Source: Kribbella sindirgiensis
Lineage (GTDB): Bacteria; Actinomycetota; Actinomycetes; Propionibacteriales; Kribbellaceae
DNA: 64,000 nt
Direction of reading: 5' to 3'
Assembly (NCBI RefSeq): GCF_004331435.1
Contig: NZ_SJKA01000009.1
Span: forward strand, 225,336-289,335
Each line of letters begins with the position of its first letter. Within the stretch, counting starts at the first letter, position 1. Of the stretch, positions 33,985 to 41,585 are shown one piece after another. The notes under the pieces are model-generated. The model was not told where the DNA came from. It searched no databases and was given only the letters and a program-made list of their open reading frames with translations. The translations under genes and the position numbers were made by a program.

Positions 33985-34030
33985 CGGCCGTCGGCGCCCG
34001 CTCAAGCGGTGCGCCGACGGCCGCACTGTT
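33985..34030 (+). terminator. terminator after pntB
   Basis: A perfect 13-bp stem (CGGCCGTCGGCGC at 33985-33997, complement 34011-34023), a 13-nt loop and a trailing CACTGTTTT. It should end the pnt transcript. Confidence 0.75.
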
Positions 34031-34231
34031 TTCCGGTAACTAATTGGCACCTACTGGCAGAAAGTTTCCGCAAACCGGCCCCACAAGCAGGTGGCCGCCC
34101 CCGGCCAACGACCTCCCCCGGCCAGTGCCGCCCGTTGCCCGCGCCGCGTTCGCTCTGTTTGACTCTGGTCCCGAGAGGCCGGGCGGCGCACCCATTCCTC
34201 TCGCCCTTCCCGCCCCACAGAGGAGAACCCC

Positions 34232-34279
34232 TTGACCAGCCGCACCAAGCCCCTTTCCCGCACCTGGGACTGGGGCTAA
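34232..34279 (+). CDS. putative 15-aa peptide next to the regulator pair
   Basis: A TTG-started mini-ORF encoding MTSRTKPLSRTWDWG. AGAGGAG (34219-34225) is followed by a 6-nt spacer before TTG 34232, an ideal ribosome-binding site. There is no signal peptide. The sequence is basic at the start and ends Trp-Asp-Trp-Gly. It is convergent with, and overlaps by 4 bp, the 3' end of the first regulator gene. The 308 bp between pntB and this regulator otherwise contain only the terminator and a C-rich stretch with no clear promoter. It may encode a signalling or regulatory peptide; translation is inferred only from the ribosome-binding site. Confidence 0.4.
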   Translation: MTSRTKPLSRTWDWG

Positions 34280-35262
34280 TCCACCCACCCCCCCTGCGCC
34301 GCCCGAACCCCCAACTCAAACCGCCCCGAAGCCCCCACCTGCTCACTCAACTTAGCCGCCATCCGCCGCACAGTCCGCATCGAAACCCCAAGCTTTCGAG
34401 CCACCTGTTCGTCTGTAGCCCCCTGGACGAGGAACCGTAGGAATTCAGACTCCTGGCTACTGATGCCGCCCTCTCGGGTCCGCTGCTGGTCCTCGAAGGG
34501 GTTCACGCCCCGCGTCCAGTAACTGAGGAACAACTCTCGCGCCATCCGTACGACCGCCTGACTGTGATGCACGACAGCCCCCACGGAGCTGTCGTCCGGG
34601 TCGATCCCCAGTACCGCTGCGTCGCCATCGAAAATGACAAGTCTGAAAGGTGTCGAAGGTGCAATGCGAACCTTTCCGCCCAGCTGGAACAACAGTTGTG
34701 CGAGATCGCGCCCACCTGGCTTCCTGAGCAACGTCTCGGGATAGACATATCGAATCTCGACGCCGCGCTCAAGATTCGGTCGATCAGGATGATTGTCCGG
34801 GTCCATTGCTGTTGACGACTCTGCGCTGAGCAGTCCCCAAATGGATTCTTTCGGCTGAAACAGCTGCATTCGCTGATTGGCGCGCTCGCGGCCCTCCAGG
34901 ATTTCGACGTCCCGAGTCGACTTCTGCACCACGAAATTTGCGTAGTCTGCAATGAACTTCCCGGCCATGTCTTGGTCGGCGCGGAGAGCTTGGGCCAAGC
35001 CGTCGAGCTCTTGTTGTCGGCGACCACTCATGCGTTCGAACGCGATGGCTGGATCCACTGCATATTCCCAGCCTTCGATCCAGCCCGGCACAAGAAGTTC
35101 CAATTCGCGAAGTGTTTCCAGCGCGCTTTCAGCGGCGGCAGAGGTCAGGTTGAGCCGGTCGGCAAGGTCCTGGTGACGTGCGCTCTGGGTCAGCTCCGGA
35201 TCCTGCAGCAGCGCGCGGTAGACCGCGAGTAGCTCGTCCGTGAGTCCGAGCGAACCGAACAC
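34276..35262 (-). CDS. TrmB-like/LuxR-type transcriptional regulator 1
   Basis: A 328-aa regulator. The N-terminus (about 1-65: LTDELLAVYRALLQDPELTQ, LADRLNLTSAAAESALETLR) resembles a TrmB winged helix. A helical segment and a middle domain (about 150-255, with GVEIRYVYPETLL and FRLVIFDGDAAVLGIDP) resemble the TrmB/PLD-like sensor region. The C-terminus is a LuxR-type HTH (SQESEFLRFLVQGATDEQVA, RKLGVSMRTVRRMAAKLSEQ). The gene has noticeably lower GC than its neighbours, hinting at transfer. It follows its paralogue by 6 bp in one operon. GTG 35262 is used. The effector is unknown; flanking small-peptide genes are candidates. Confidence 0.75.
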   Translation of the reverse strand: MFGSLGLTDELLAVYRALLQDPELTQSARHQDLADRLNLTSAAAESALETLRELELLVPGWIEGWEYAVDPAIAFERMSGRRQQELDGLAQALRADQDMAGKFIADYANFVVQKSTRDVEILEGRERANQRMQLFQPKESIWGLLSAESSTAMDPDNHPDRPNLERGVEIRYVYPETLLRKPGGRDLAQLLFQLGGKVRIAPSTPFRLVIFDGDAAVLGIDPDDSSVGAVVHHSQAVVRMARELFLSYWTRGVNPFEDQQRTREGGISSQESEFLRFLVQGATDEQVARKLGVSMRTVRRMAAKLSEQVGASGRFELGVRAAQGGWVD

Positions 35263-35268
35263 GAGCCG

Positions 35269-36252
35269 TCAGACCCAGCCGCGCTTTGCGGCTGCTACTC
35301 CGAGTTCGAAGCGGCTGGCGGCGTCTAGGCGTTCGGAGAGGTTGGCGGTGATGCGGCGGGCTGTGCGGAGGGAGATGCCGAGGAGGCGGGCCACCTGCTC
35401 ATCTTTGGCGCCGCCGGCAAGCAGGCGCAGTACCTCGGCCTCGTGCGGAGTGAGCGGCGTTTCGTCGTCGCGGTCGTCGGCGTCGAACATCTCCGTCGCG
35501 CGGGACCAGTAGGCGTCGAAGAGCGCGAGGGCAACGGAGACCACAGCCGGAGTCCGGTGAATGACCGCGCCGGCAGTCGGGCTCTCCGGGTCCATCGGCA
35601 TGACCGCGATCTCCTGGTCGAAGATCAGGAGCCGCATCGGCAACGTCGGGGTGACCCGCACCTCGCCGCCGAGCCGGTGCATCGTCGAGGCGTACTCCAG
35701 CGCCGGCCTCGACGACGTCATGCTCTGGAGATAGAGGGTTCGCAGCTTGATGCCGCGCTCGAGCAGCTCGAAGTCGGGGGACTTGAGGGATTGCGGGATC
35801 GATTCGTCGAAGTGCGCCGGCACCAGTCCCCAGAAGGTGTCCTTGGCCTTCAGTGCGAGCTCCTCGATTCGGCGAGATGCGTTCGCGCGGCCCTTGAGCA
35901 CCTCGACGTCTCCGCTGGTTCGCGACGTGAGCAGTTCGTTGTACTGCTCGGCGATCACTTCGGCGGAGGCTTCGGCTTCTTTCAGTTCGCCGAGTGCCTG
36001 GTTCAGCTCGGTCCTGCGCCGTTCGGCCAGGCCGGTCAGCCCGACGCGGGGATGGACCGCGTGCTCACCTTCCGGGTTCGTCCAGGTCGGAACCAGGAGC
36101 TCCAGGTTTCGGAGCTTGGTCATCAGTTCCTGGACGTCGCTCGTCGAGCGGTCTACTAGCGCGGCAATCTGCTCGGGCGTACTGTCCGGATGGCTGAGAA
36201 GGGCGTGATAGACCGCAAAAGTGGCTTCGTCCACCCCCAGCGGCTCCAGCAC
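35269..36252 (-). CDS. TrmB-like/LuxR-type transcriptional regulator 2
   Basis: A 327-aa paralogue of the next gene with the same order: TrmB-like winged helix (GVDEATFAVYHALLSHPDST), coiled-coil-like helix (about 75-120), sensor-like domain (ERGIKLRTLYLQSMTSS, MRLLIFDQEIAVMPMDPES) and LuxR-type HTH (HEAEVLRLLAGGAKDEQVAR, LLGISLRTARRITANLSERL). GTG 36252 is preceded by GGAGGAGAAGG on its strand. Its start faces the secreted-peptide gene across a 101-bp divergent region that contains inverted repeats. The divergent placement of regulator and small secreted peptide is typical of peptide-responsive circuits, but no direct evidence shows that here. Confidence 0.77.
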   Translation of the reverse strand: MLEPLGVDEATFAVYHALLSHPDSTPEQIAALVDRSTSDVQELMTKLRNLELLVPTWTNPEGEHAVHPRVGLTGLAERRRTELNQALGELKEAEASAEVIAEQYNELLTSRTSGDVEVLKGRANASRRIEELALKAKDTFWGLVPAHFDESIPQSLKSPDFELLERGIKLRTLYLQSMTSSRPALEYASTMHRLGGEVRVTPTLPMRLLIFDQEIAVMPMDPESPTAGAVIHRTPAVVSVALALFDAYWSRATEMFDADDRDDETPLTPHEAEVLRLLAGGAKDEQVARLLGISLRTARRITANLSERLDAASRFELGVAAAKRGWV

Positions 36253-36272
36253 GATCCTTCTCCTCCAGAAAC

Positions 36273-36328
36273 TTGTCGGAACCGACCATATACAGACAGC
36301 GTCGACAAAGAGGACACAACGGTCGGGT
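36273..36328. promoter_or_regulatory. inverted repeats in the divergent regulator/peptide region
   Basis: TTGTCG (36273-36278) pairs with CGACAA (36303-36308), and AACCGACC (36280-36287) with GGTCGGGT (36321-36328, 7 of 8). Both pairs lie between the divergent starts and could be operators for the adjacent regulators. GATTAT at 36332-36337 is a possible -10 for the peptide gene. Confidence 0.35.
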
Positions 36329-36353
36329 CTGGATTATTTCGAAAGGTCGAAAT

Positions 36354-36476
36354 GTGATCAAGAAGTTGCTGAGTGTAGCCGCCGCCACGCTGTTTCTAGT
36401 AGCTGCTATAGCGATCCCGGCCTCGGCGGCTGACGTGTCCGAGCCGGCCTGTGGCTCTGTCGCGGCCTGCTGGTAG
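36354..36476 (+). CDS. 40-aa secreted two-cysteine peptide
   Basis: A short gene with GTG 36354 behind GAAAGG (36341-36346). The product has a classical Sec signal peptide: MIKKLLS, a hydrophobic core (AAATLFLVAAIAIP) and the cleavage site ASA. The predicted mature peptide is ADVSEPACGSVAACW, 15 residues with Cys-x5-Cys and a terminal Trp, which could form a small disulfide ring. It is divergent from regulator 2 and 42 bp upstream of the purF start. No homologue is recognised. A secreted signal, toxin or receptor ligand are possible roles. Confidence 0.6.
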   Translation: MIKKLLSVAAATLFLVAAIAIPASAADVSEPACGSVAACW

Positions 36477-36506
36477 ACGCTGGTCGTTGGCTCTCAGCGC
36501 GTCCCG

Positions 36507-36512
36507 TAGACT
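36507..36512 (+). promoter_or_regulatory. -10 box TAGACT of purF
   Basis: TAGACT ends 6 nt before GTG 36519, with no ribosome-binding site; purF mRNA is probably leaderless. Confidence 0.55.
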
Positions 36513-36518
36513 GCTGGT

Positions 36519-38081
36519 GTGGCTCGTGGCGATGGTCGGCTTACTCATGAACTCGACCCGCAGGATCTGGGTCCGCAGGACGCCTGTGGCGTCTTCGGGG
36601 TCTGGGCGCCGGGGGAAGAGGTTGCCAAACTCACCTACTTCGGGCTCTATGCCTTGCAGCACCGCGGGCAGGAGTCGGCCGGGATCGCGGTCAGTAACGG
36701 GAGTCAGATTCTCGTTTACAAGGACATGGGGCTGGTCAGCCAGGCCTTCGACGAGGCCACTCTGGCTTCGCTCCGCGGGCATATCGCGATCGGCCACTGC
36801 CGGTACTCGACGACCGGGTCCAGTGTCTGGGCGAACGCGCAGCCGACGTTCCGGTCCACCGCGACCGGGTCGATCGCGCTCGGTCACAACGGGAACCTGA
36901 CCAACACCAGTGAGCTCGCCGCGAGCCTGAACGGCGAAGGTGACCTTGATCTCGGTCTGGACGCCGATGTCGATCACGCGAAGGCGAACGCGAAGCACGG
37001 TGCGTCGAGTGACACCGACATCCTCACCTCGATGCTCGCCGGGTACCCGGACCTGACCATCGAGCAGGCCGCCGCGAAGATCCTCCCGAAGGTCAAGGGC
37101 GCGTTCAGCCTGGTCTTCATGGACGAGAACACGCTGTACGGCGCCCGCGACCCGCAGGGCATCCGCCCGCTGGTGCTCGGCCGGCTGGAGCGCGGCTGGG
37201 TGATCGCGAGCGAGACCGCCGCCCTGGACATCGTCGGCGCGAGCTTCATCCGCGAGGTCGAGCCGGGTGAGATCGTCGCGATCGACGCCGAGGGTCTCCG
37301 GTCGACCAAGTTCGCCGAGCCGGACCCGAAGGGCTGTCTGTTCGAGTTCGTCTACCTGGCCCGCCCGGACACCCAGATCTCCGGTCAACGGATCCATTCC
37401 ACCCGGGTCGAGATCGGCCGGCGGCTGGCGCGCGAGCACCCCGCCGAGGCGGACCTGGTCATCGCGACCCCGGAGTCCGGCGTACCGGGCGCGATCGGGT
37501 ACGCCGAAGAGTCCGGCATCCCGTACGGGGCGGGCCTGGTCAAGAACGCGTACGTCGGCCGCACGTTCATCCAGCCGAGCCAGACGATCCGCCAGCTGGG
37601 CATCCGCCTGAAGCTGAACCCGCTGCGCGAGGTGATCGAGGGCAAACGCCTGGTCGTGGTCGACGACACGATCGTCCGCGGCAACACCCAGCGGGCCGTG
37701 ATCCGGATGCTGCGCGAGGCCGGCGCCAAGGAGATCCACGTCCGGATCACAGCGCCGCCGGTGAAGTGGCCGTGCTTCTACGGCATCGACTTCGCCAGCC
37801 GCGCCGAACTGATCGCGAACGGCCTGAACACCGAGGAGATCTGCCGCTCGCTCGGCGCGGACTCGCTCGGTTACATCAGCCTGGATGTCCTGGTCGAGGC
37901 CACCACCGTGCCGAAGGAGCGGCTCTGCCGGGCCTGCTTCGACGGGGTCTACCCGGTGGCGCTGCCGGATCCGGAGCACCTCGGCAAGCACCTGCTCGAG
38001 CTGCCGGTGGCCACCGATGTCGACGGCCTGGCCACGGTCTCCGGCGGTGCCGGCGCCGCGGACGCCCTCAGCCGTCCGTAG
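36519..38081 (+). CDS. purF: amidophosphoribosyltransferase
   Basis: A 520-aa enzyme for the first committed step of purine synthesis, PRPP plus glutamine to phosphoribosylamine. The Ntn-type glutaminase domain needs removal of a 22-residue propeptide to expose Cys23 in DACGVFGV; YALQHRGQESAGI and GHCRYSTTG follow. The C-terminal phosphoribosyltransferase domain has the PRPP motif LVVVDDTIVRGNTQ. Cysteines in VKWPCFYGID, LCRACFDG and the propeptide position fit the Bacillus-type Fe-S PurF. A 16-bp gap with GGGAGA separates it from purM, a standard actinobacterial operon. Confidence 0.95.
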   Translation: MARGDGRLTHELDPQDLGPQDACGVFGVWAPGEEVAKLTYFGLYALQHRGQESAGIAVSNGSQILVYKDMGLVSQAFDEATLASLRGHIAIGHCRYSTTGSSVWANAQPTFRSTATGSIALGHNGNLTNTSELAASLNGEGDLDLGLDADVDHAKANAKHGASSDTDILTSMLAGYPDLTIEQAAAKILPKVKGAFSLVFMDENTLYGARDPQGIRPLVLGRLERGWVIASETAALDIVGASFIREVEPGEIVAIDAEGLRSTKFAEPDPKGCLFEFVYLARPDTQISGQRIHSTRVEIGRRLAREHPAEADLVIATPESGVPGAIGYAEESGIPYGAGLVKNAYVGRTFIQPSQTIRQLGIRLKLNPLREVIEGKRLVVVDDTIVRGNTQRAVIRMLREAGAKEIHVRITAPPVKWPCFYGIDFASRAELIANGLNTEEICRSLGADSLGYISLDVLVEATTVPKERLCRACFDGVYPVALPDPEHLGKHLLELPVATDVDGLATVSGGAGAADALSRP

Positions 38082-38097
38082 TAGGGAGAACAGAAAC

Positions 38098-39168
38098 GTG
38101 AGTCAAGGCGCGAGTTACGCCGCTGCCGGCGTCGACATCGAGGCCGGTGACCGGGCCGTCGAGCTGATGAAGGAGTGGGTGGCGAAGGCGACCCGCCCCG
38201 AGGTGGTCGGCGGGCTGGGCGGTTTCGCCGGGTTGTTCGACGCGACCGCGCTGACGTCGTACCGGCGGCCGCTGCTGGCGACGTCGACGGACGGGATCGG
38301 GACCAAGGTCGCTATCGCGCAGAAGCTGGGCAAGCACGACACGATCGGGTTCGACCTGGTCGGGATGGTCGTCGACGACCTGGTGGTGTGCGGCGCGGAG
38401 CCGTTGTTCATGACCGACTACATCTGCACCGGCAAGGTGGTGCCGGAGACGATCGCGCAGATCGTGAAGGGCATCGCGGAGGCGTGTGTCGAGGCCGGTA
38501 CGGCGCTCGTCGGCGGCGAGACCGCGGAGCACCCGGGGCTGCTGGAGCCGGACGAGTACGACGTGGCGGGTGCGGCGACCGGTGTGGTCGAGGCGGACGA
38601 GGTGCTGGGCGCGGAGCGGGTGCGCGCAGGGGACGTCGTACTGGCGATGGCGTCGTCGGGACTGCACTCGAACGGGTACAGCCTGGTGCGGCACGTGTTC
38701 TTCGACCGCGCGAAGTGGACGCTGGACCGGGTCGTGCCCGAGCTGGGGACGACGCTCGGTGAGGTGCTGCTGACGCCGACGCGGGTGTACGCCAAGCATT
38801 GCCTGGAGCTGATCCAGGCGCTGAACGGCGACCAGAAGCCGCTGCACGCGATGTCGCACATCACCGGCGGCGGCTTCGCCGCGAACCTGGCACGGGTGAT
38901 CCCGGACGAACTGTCCGTGCGGATCGACCGCTCGACGTGGACGCCGGCGCCGATCTTCGGACTCGTCGGGCTGCTCGGCGACGTCGCGCTGCCCGAGCTC
39001 GAGAAGACGCTGAACATGGGCGCCGGCATGGTCGCCGTACTGGACCCGTCGGCAGCGGACGCAGCCGTGCAGGAGCTGGCTGCGCGCGACATCCCCGCCT
39101 GGGTGTGCGGCGAGGTCACCGCGACGCCTGGCGGCACGGTCGCCCTCGAAGGCACCTACGCCAAGTAG
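38098..39168 (+). CDS. purM: phosphoribosylformylglycinamidine cyclo-ligase (AIR synthetase)
   Basis: A 356-aa enzyme converting FGAM to AIR with ATP in purine synthesis. PurM-superfamily motifs: GGFAGLFD, STDGIGTKVAIAQKLGKHDT, IGFDLVGMVVDDLVVCGAEP and LVGGETAEHPGLL. The C-terminal half contains SGLHSNGYSLVRHV and MSHITGGGFAANLARVIP. GTG 38098 is placed 9-10 nt after GGGAGA. It follows purF and precedes, convergently, the DUF3073 gene. Confidence 0.95.
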   Translation: MSQGASYAAAGVDIEAGDRAVELMKEWVAKATRPEVVGGLGGFAGLFDATALTSYRRPLLATSTDGIGTKVAIAQKLGKHDTIGFDLVGMVVDDLVVCGAEPLFMTDYICTGKVVPETIAQIVKGIAEACVEAGTALVGGETAEHPGLLEPDEYDVAGAATGVVEADEVLGAERVRAGDVVLAMASSGLHSNGYSLVRHVFFDRAKWTLDRVVPELGTTLGEVLLTPTRVYAKHCLELIQALNGDQKPLHAMSHITGGGFAANLARVIPDELSVRIDRSTWTPAPIFGLVGLLGDVALPELEKTLNMGAGMVAVLDPSAADAAVQELAARDIPAWVCGEVTATPGGTVALEGTYAK

Positions 39169-39336
39169 GTCAGCTCACCACCTGCGAGCGGTTCCGGAGT
39201 CCAGTCGTCCGACGCCTCGGGCGGCTGGATCGCTGGTCCCGTCACAGGTGGAGCTGATGTGATGGAACACGTCGGCACACGGTGAACCGCCCAGCCACCC
39301 GCGAGGGGCACCTGAGCAGCTCAGCCGGGCTAATGC

Positions 39337-39522
39337 TTACCGACGGGGGTGGTAGTCGTCGGCGTCGTCACCGTCGCCGTCGTTGTCACCGTTTGCAGAA
39401 CGGTCGCCACCCTGGTCACCGGACAGCTCTCGCTTGAGCTGGTCCAAGTCGGTGTCCCAGGTGCGGTACTTCAGGTCGCGTGCGACCTTCGTCTGCTTGG
39501 CCTTTGCACGGCCGCGCCCCAT
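39337..39522 (-). CDS. DUF3073 protein
   Basis: A 61-aa conserved actinobacterial protein commonly found beside purM. It starts MGRGRAKAKQTKVARDLKY, the hallmark of DUF3073, with TWDTDLDQLKRELSGD in the middle and an Asp/Gly-rich tail (DNDGDGDDADDYHP). ATG 39522 is chosen because the family begins with MGRGRAKAKQ; a longer in-frame start exists. The function is unknown; the basic head suggests nucleic-acid contact. The 168 bp between purM and this gene hold no recognisable feature beyond a weak hairpin. Confidence 0.85.
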   Translation of the reverse strand: MGRGRAKAKQTKVARDLKYRTWDTDLDQLKRELSGDQGGDRSANGDNDGDGDDADDYHPRR

Positions 39523-39673
39523 AGCGTCGACCCCCTCGCACAAGTCAACCGGGTACGCTGCGTGGCGCCCACGGATCAGTCGTCAGTAATCGTGGTTCAA
39601 GGATACCCGGAGCGGCGGATCGACACACGCACCGCCCCCTGGCCGAACCCCGCAGAGGTCCGATCACCGCGTC

Positions 39674-39713
39674 GGCGGGGCGGGCCGGTCCCCTCAAACC
39701 AGCCCGCCCCGCC
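39674..39713 (-). terminator. terminator after the ABC operon
   Basis: A 12-bp GC stem (GGCGGGGCGGGC at 39674-39685, complement 39702-39713) lies just downstream of the ABC permease stop on the minus strand. Confidence 0.6.
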
Positions 39714-39726
39714 GCCTCCGCCCCCG

Positions 39727-40533
39727 TTACTTGACCTCGCGACGTGAGCTTGCCCACAGTCCGAGGACGGTCGGAAGAACGATCCAGACGCCCACCGCGA
39801 CCAGCGTCTCGGGCACCATCCCGTGCAGGTCACGCTCCGCGATCCGGCCGAGTGCGCCGAACACGTCCAGCCAGTTCGCGTTGTCCTTGAACAGCGCCGG
39901 CCCGGCCAGCGACCAGGCGGTCGGCGCGATGAAGTACGCCAGGATCGCGACCGCGGTCTGCGGGATGACCGCACCGAAGGCGGCGCCCATCACGACGTTC
40001 AGCGCGACGGTCAGGTAGCCCCCGGCGAGCAGCCCGCCGAGCCCGGCGTACGACGCCGCGTGGTCGGTGATCCCACCGGCGAGGGCGGTGCTCGCGAGCG
40101 CCAGCGCGACGACCACGGTCATCACGACCACGCTCAGCACGACGGCCGAGACGAACTTCGCCAGCTGCACCCGGACCCGGCGCGGGGACAGCGTGAAGGT
40201 GGTCAGCGCGGTCCGCTGGGTCCACTCCGACGTCATCGCCATCACGCCGATCACCGGCAGCAGCAGCATCACGCCGGTGGACGCGGCACCGAGGAACCCG
40301 TCGACACCGGCGGCGCCCTTCGGCAGATGAGTCATCTGCCAGGTCAGCGCGGCGATCGCGAGCAGCAGGATCGCGGCGATCAGGACCCGGCCGCTGCGGG
40401 TGTTGACGGACTTGCGGAGCTCGATGGTCACGAGCTTCAGGAAGGACTGGCCGCGGGCGGGCGGCAGGCTGGTCGCCACCTCGCTGCGGTGCTTGGCGGT
40501 GGTCGCGGGCGCGACGTCGGTCACGGTGGTCAT
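39727..40533 (-). CDS. ABC-2 type transporter permease
   Basis: A 268-aa membrane subunit with about six helices. The N-terminal cytoplasmic segment leads into FLKLVTIELRKSVNTRSGRV, and GVMAMTSEWTQRTALTTFTL is typical of ABC-2 permeases of drug or lantibiotic-immunity type (NatB/CcmB-like group). It works with the ATPase encoded 25 bp upstream in the same operon. It is divergent from a DesK/NarL two-component system that probably controls it. ATG 40533 follows GGAGA. Export substrate unknown. Confidence 0.82.
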   Translation of the reverse strand: MTTVTDVAPATTAKHRSEVATSLPPARGQSFLKLVTIELRKSVNTRSGRVLIAAILLLAIAALTWQMTHLPKGAAGVDGFLGAASTGVMLLLPVIGVMAMTSEWTQRTALTTFTLSPRRVRVQLAKFVSAVVLSVVVMTVVVALALASTALAGGITDHAASYAGLGGLLAGGYLTVALNVVMGAAFGAVIPQTAVAILAYFIAPTAWSLAGPALFKDNANWLDVFGALGRIAERDLHGMVPETLVAVGVWIVLPTVLGLWASSRREVK

Positions 40534-40558
40534 GAAGGTCTCCAGAAGAAGAAGTAGG

Positions 40559-41443
40559 TCAGGCGGCGGCAGGCGTGGCGGTCAGCTGGAAGAACAGGTC
40601 CTCCAGGCCGGCGCCGTCGCTCTGGCGGAGTTCGAGAAGGATCTGACCGGCCGCGGCGGCAGCCCGCCCGACCTGTTCGGCGGTGGCGTCGACGCGCAGC
40701 GCGCCGTCGTGCAGCGGCTCGAGGTTCAGGCCGGCGGCGGTCAGGGCCTGGTTCAGGCCGATCGGGTCGAGACCGCGGACGAGCGTGCCGGATCCGGCCA
40801 GCAGCTCCTCCAGCGAGCCGTTGGCGACGATCCGGCCGCCGCCGATCACGACCAGCCGGTCGACGGTCGCCTGGACCTCGCCCAGCAGGTGGCTGGACAG
40901 GATGACCGTGCCGCCGCGGGAGGCGAAGTCCTGCAGCAGCCCGCGCATCCACCGGATGCCTTCGGGGTCCATCCCGTTGGCAGGCTCGTCGAGGATCAGT
41001 ACGGCGGGATCGCCGAGCAGCGCACTGGCGATACCGAGCCGCTGCCGCATACCGAGCGAGTACTGACCGACGCGGCGCTTCGCGGCGTGACCGAGTCCGA
41101 CCGCCTCGAGCATCTCGTCGGCGCGCGTCTTCGGCACGCCGAGCAGGCTCGCGTTCAGCAGCAGCGTCTCGCGGCCGGTGCGGCCCGGGTGCTGCGCGGC
41201 GGCGTCCAGCATGACCCCGACGACGCGGCCCGGGTTCGGCAGGTCGGCGTACCGCTTGCCGGTGATGGTGGCGGTGCCGGAGGTCGGCGGCGTCAGCCCG
41301 GTGAGCATCCGCAGCGTGGTGGACTTGCCGGCGCCGTTCGGGCCGAGGAAGCCGGTGATGCTGCCGGGCTGCACGGTGAACGACACGTCCTGGACAGCCG
41401 TGGTGCTGCCGTACCGCTTGGTCAGGTTCTCGACGGTGATCAT
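40559..41443 (-). CDS. ABC transporter ATP-binding protein
   Basis: A 294-aa ATPase of the ABC-2 (DrrA/NatA-like) class. Walker A GPNGAGKST (about 36-44), signature YSLGMRQRLGIA, Walker B AVLILDEPANGMDPEG and switch His in VILSSHLLGE are all intact. The C-terminal extension (about 215-294) is typical of DrrA-like exporters. ATG 41443 is the start used. It forms an export pump with the downstream permease and may be induced by the divergent two-component system. Confidence 0.88.
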   Translation of the reverse strand: MITVENLTKRYGSTTAVQDVSFTVQPGSITGFLGPNGAGKSTTLRMLTGLTPPTSGTATITGKRYADLPNPGRVVGVMLDAAAQHPGRTGRETLLLNASLLGVPKTRADEMLEAVGLGHAAKRRVGQYSLGMRQRLGIASALLGDPAVLILDEPANGMDPEGIRWMRGLLQDFASRGGTVILSSHLLGEVQATVDRLVVIGGGRIVANGSLEELLAGSGTLVRGLDPIGLNQALTAAGLNLEPLHDGALRVDATAEQVGRAAAAAGQILLELRQSDGAGLEDLFFQLTATPAAA

Positions 41444-41573
41444 GACATCGAGTCAACCGTCAGGCACCCCCGTCGCACATCGGACGAGCGGCTGCCGTCA
41501 CCCCCTACGAAAGTCGTGAGATCGGCTCCGGAACCCACCCGGAAGGGGGACGTGATCGCGTCGACCGTCGAAC

Positions 41574-41579
41574 TACAGT
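41574..41579 (+). promoter_or_regulatory. -10 box TACAGT of the histidine kinase gene
   Basis: TACAGT ends 6 nt before ATG 41586, without a ribosome-binding site; a leaderless message is likely. Confidence 0.5.
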
Positions 41580-41585
41580 GACGGA

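Noticed and set aside
34044..34235. 63-codon Pro-rich plus-strand frame between pntB and the regulators
   Set aside because: No ribosome-binding site, biased Pro composition from C-rich DNA, and it ends at the ribosome-binding site of the better-supported 15-codon ORF.
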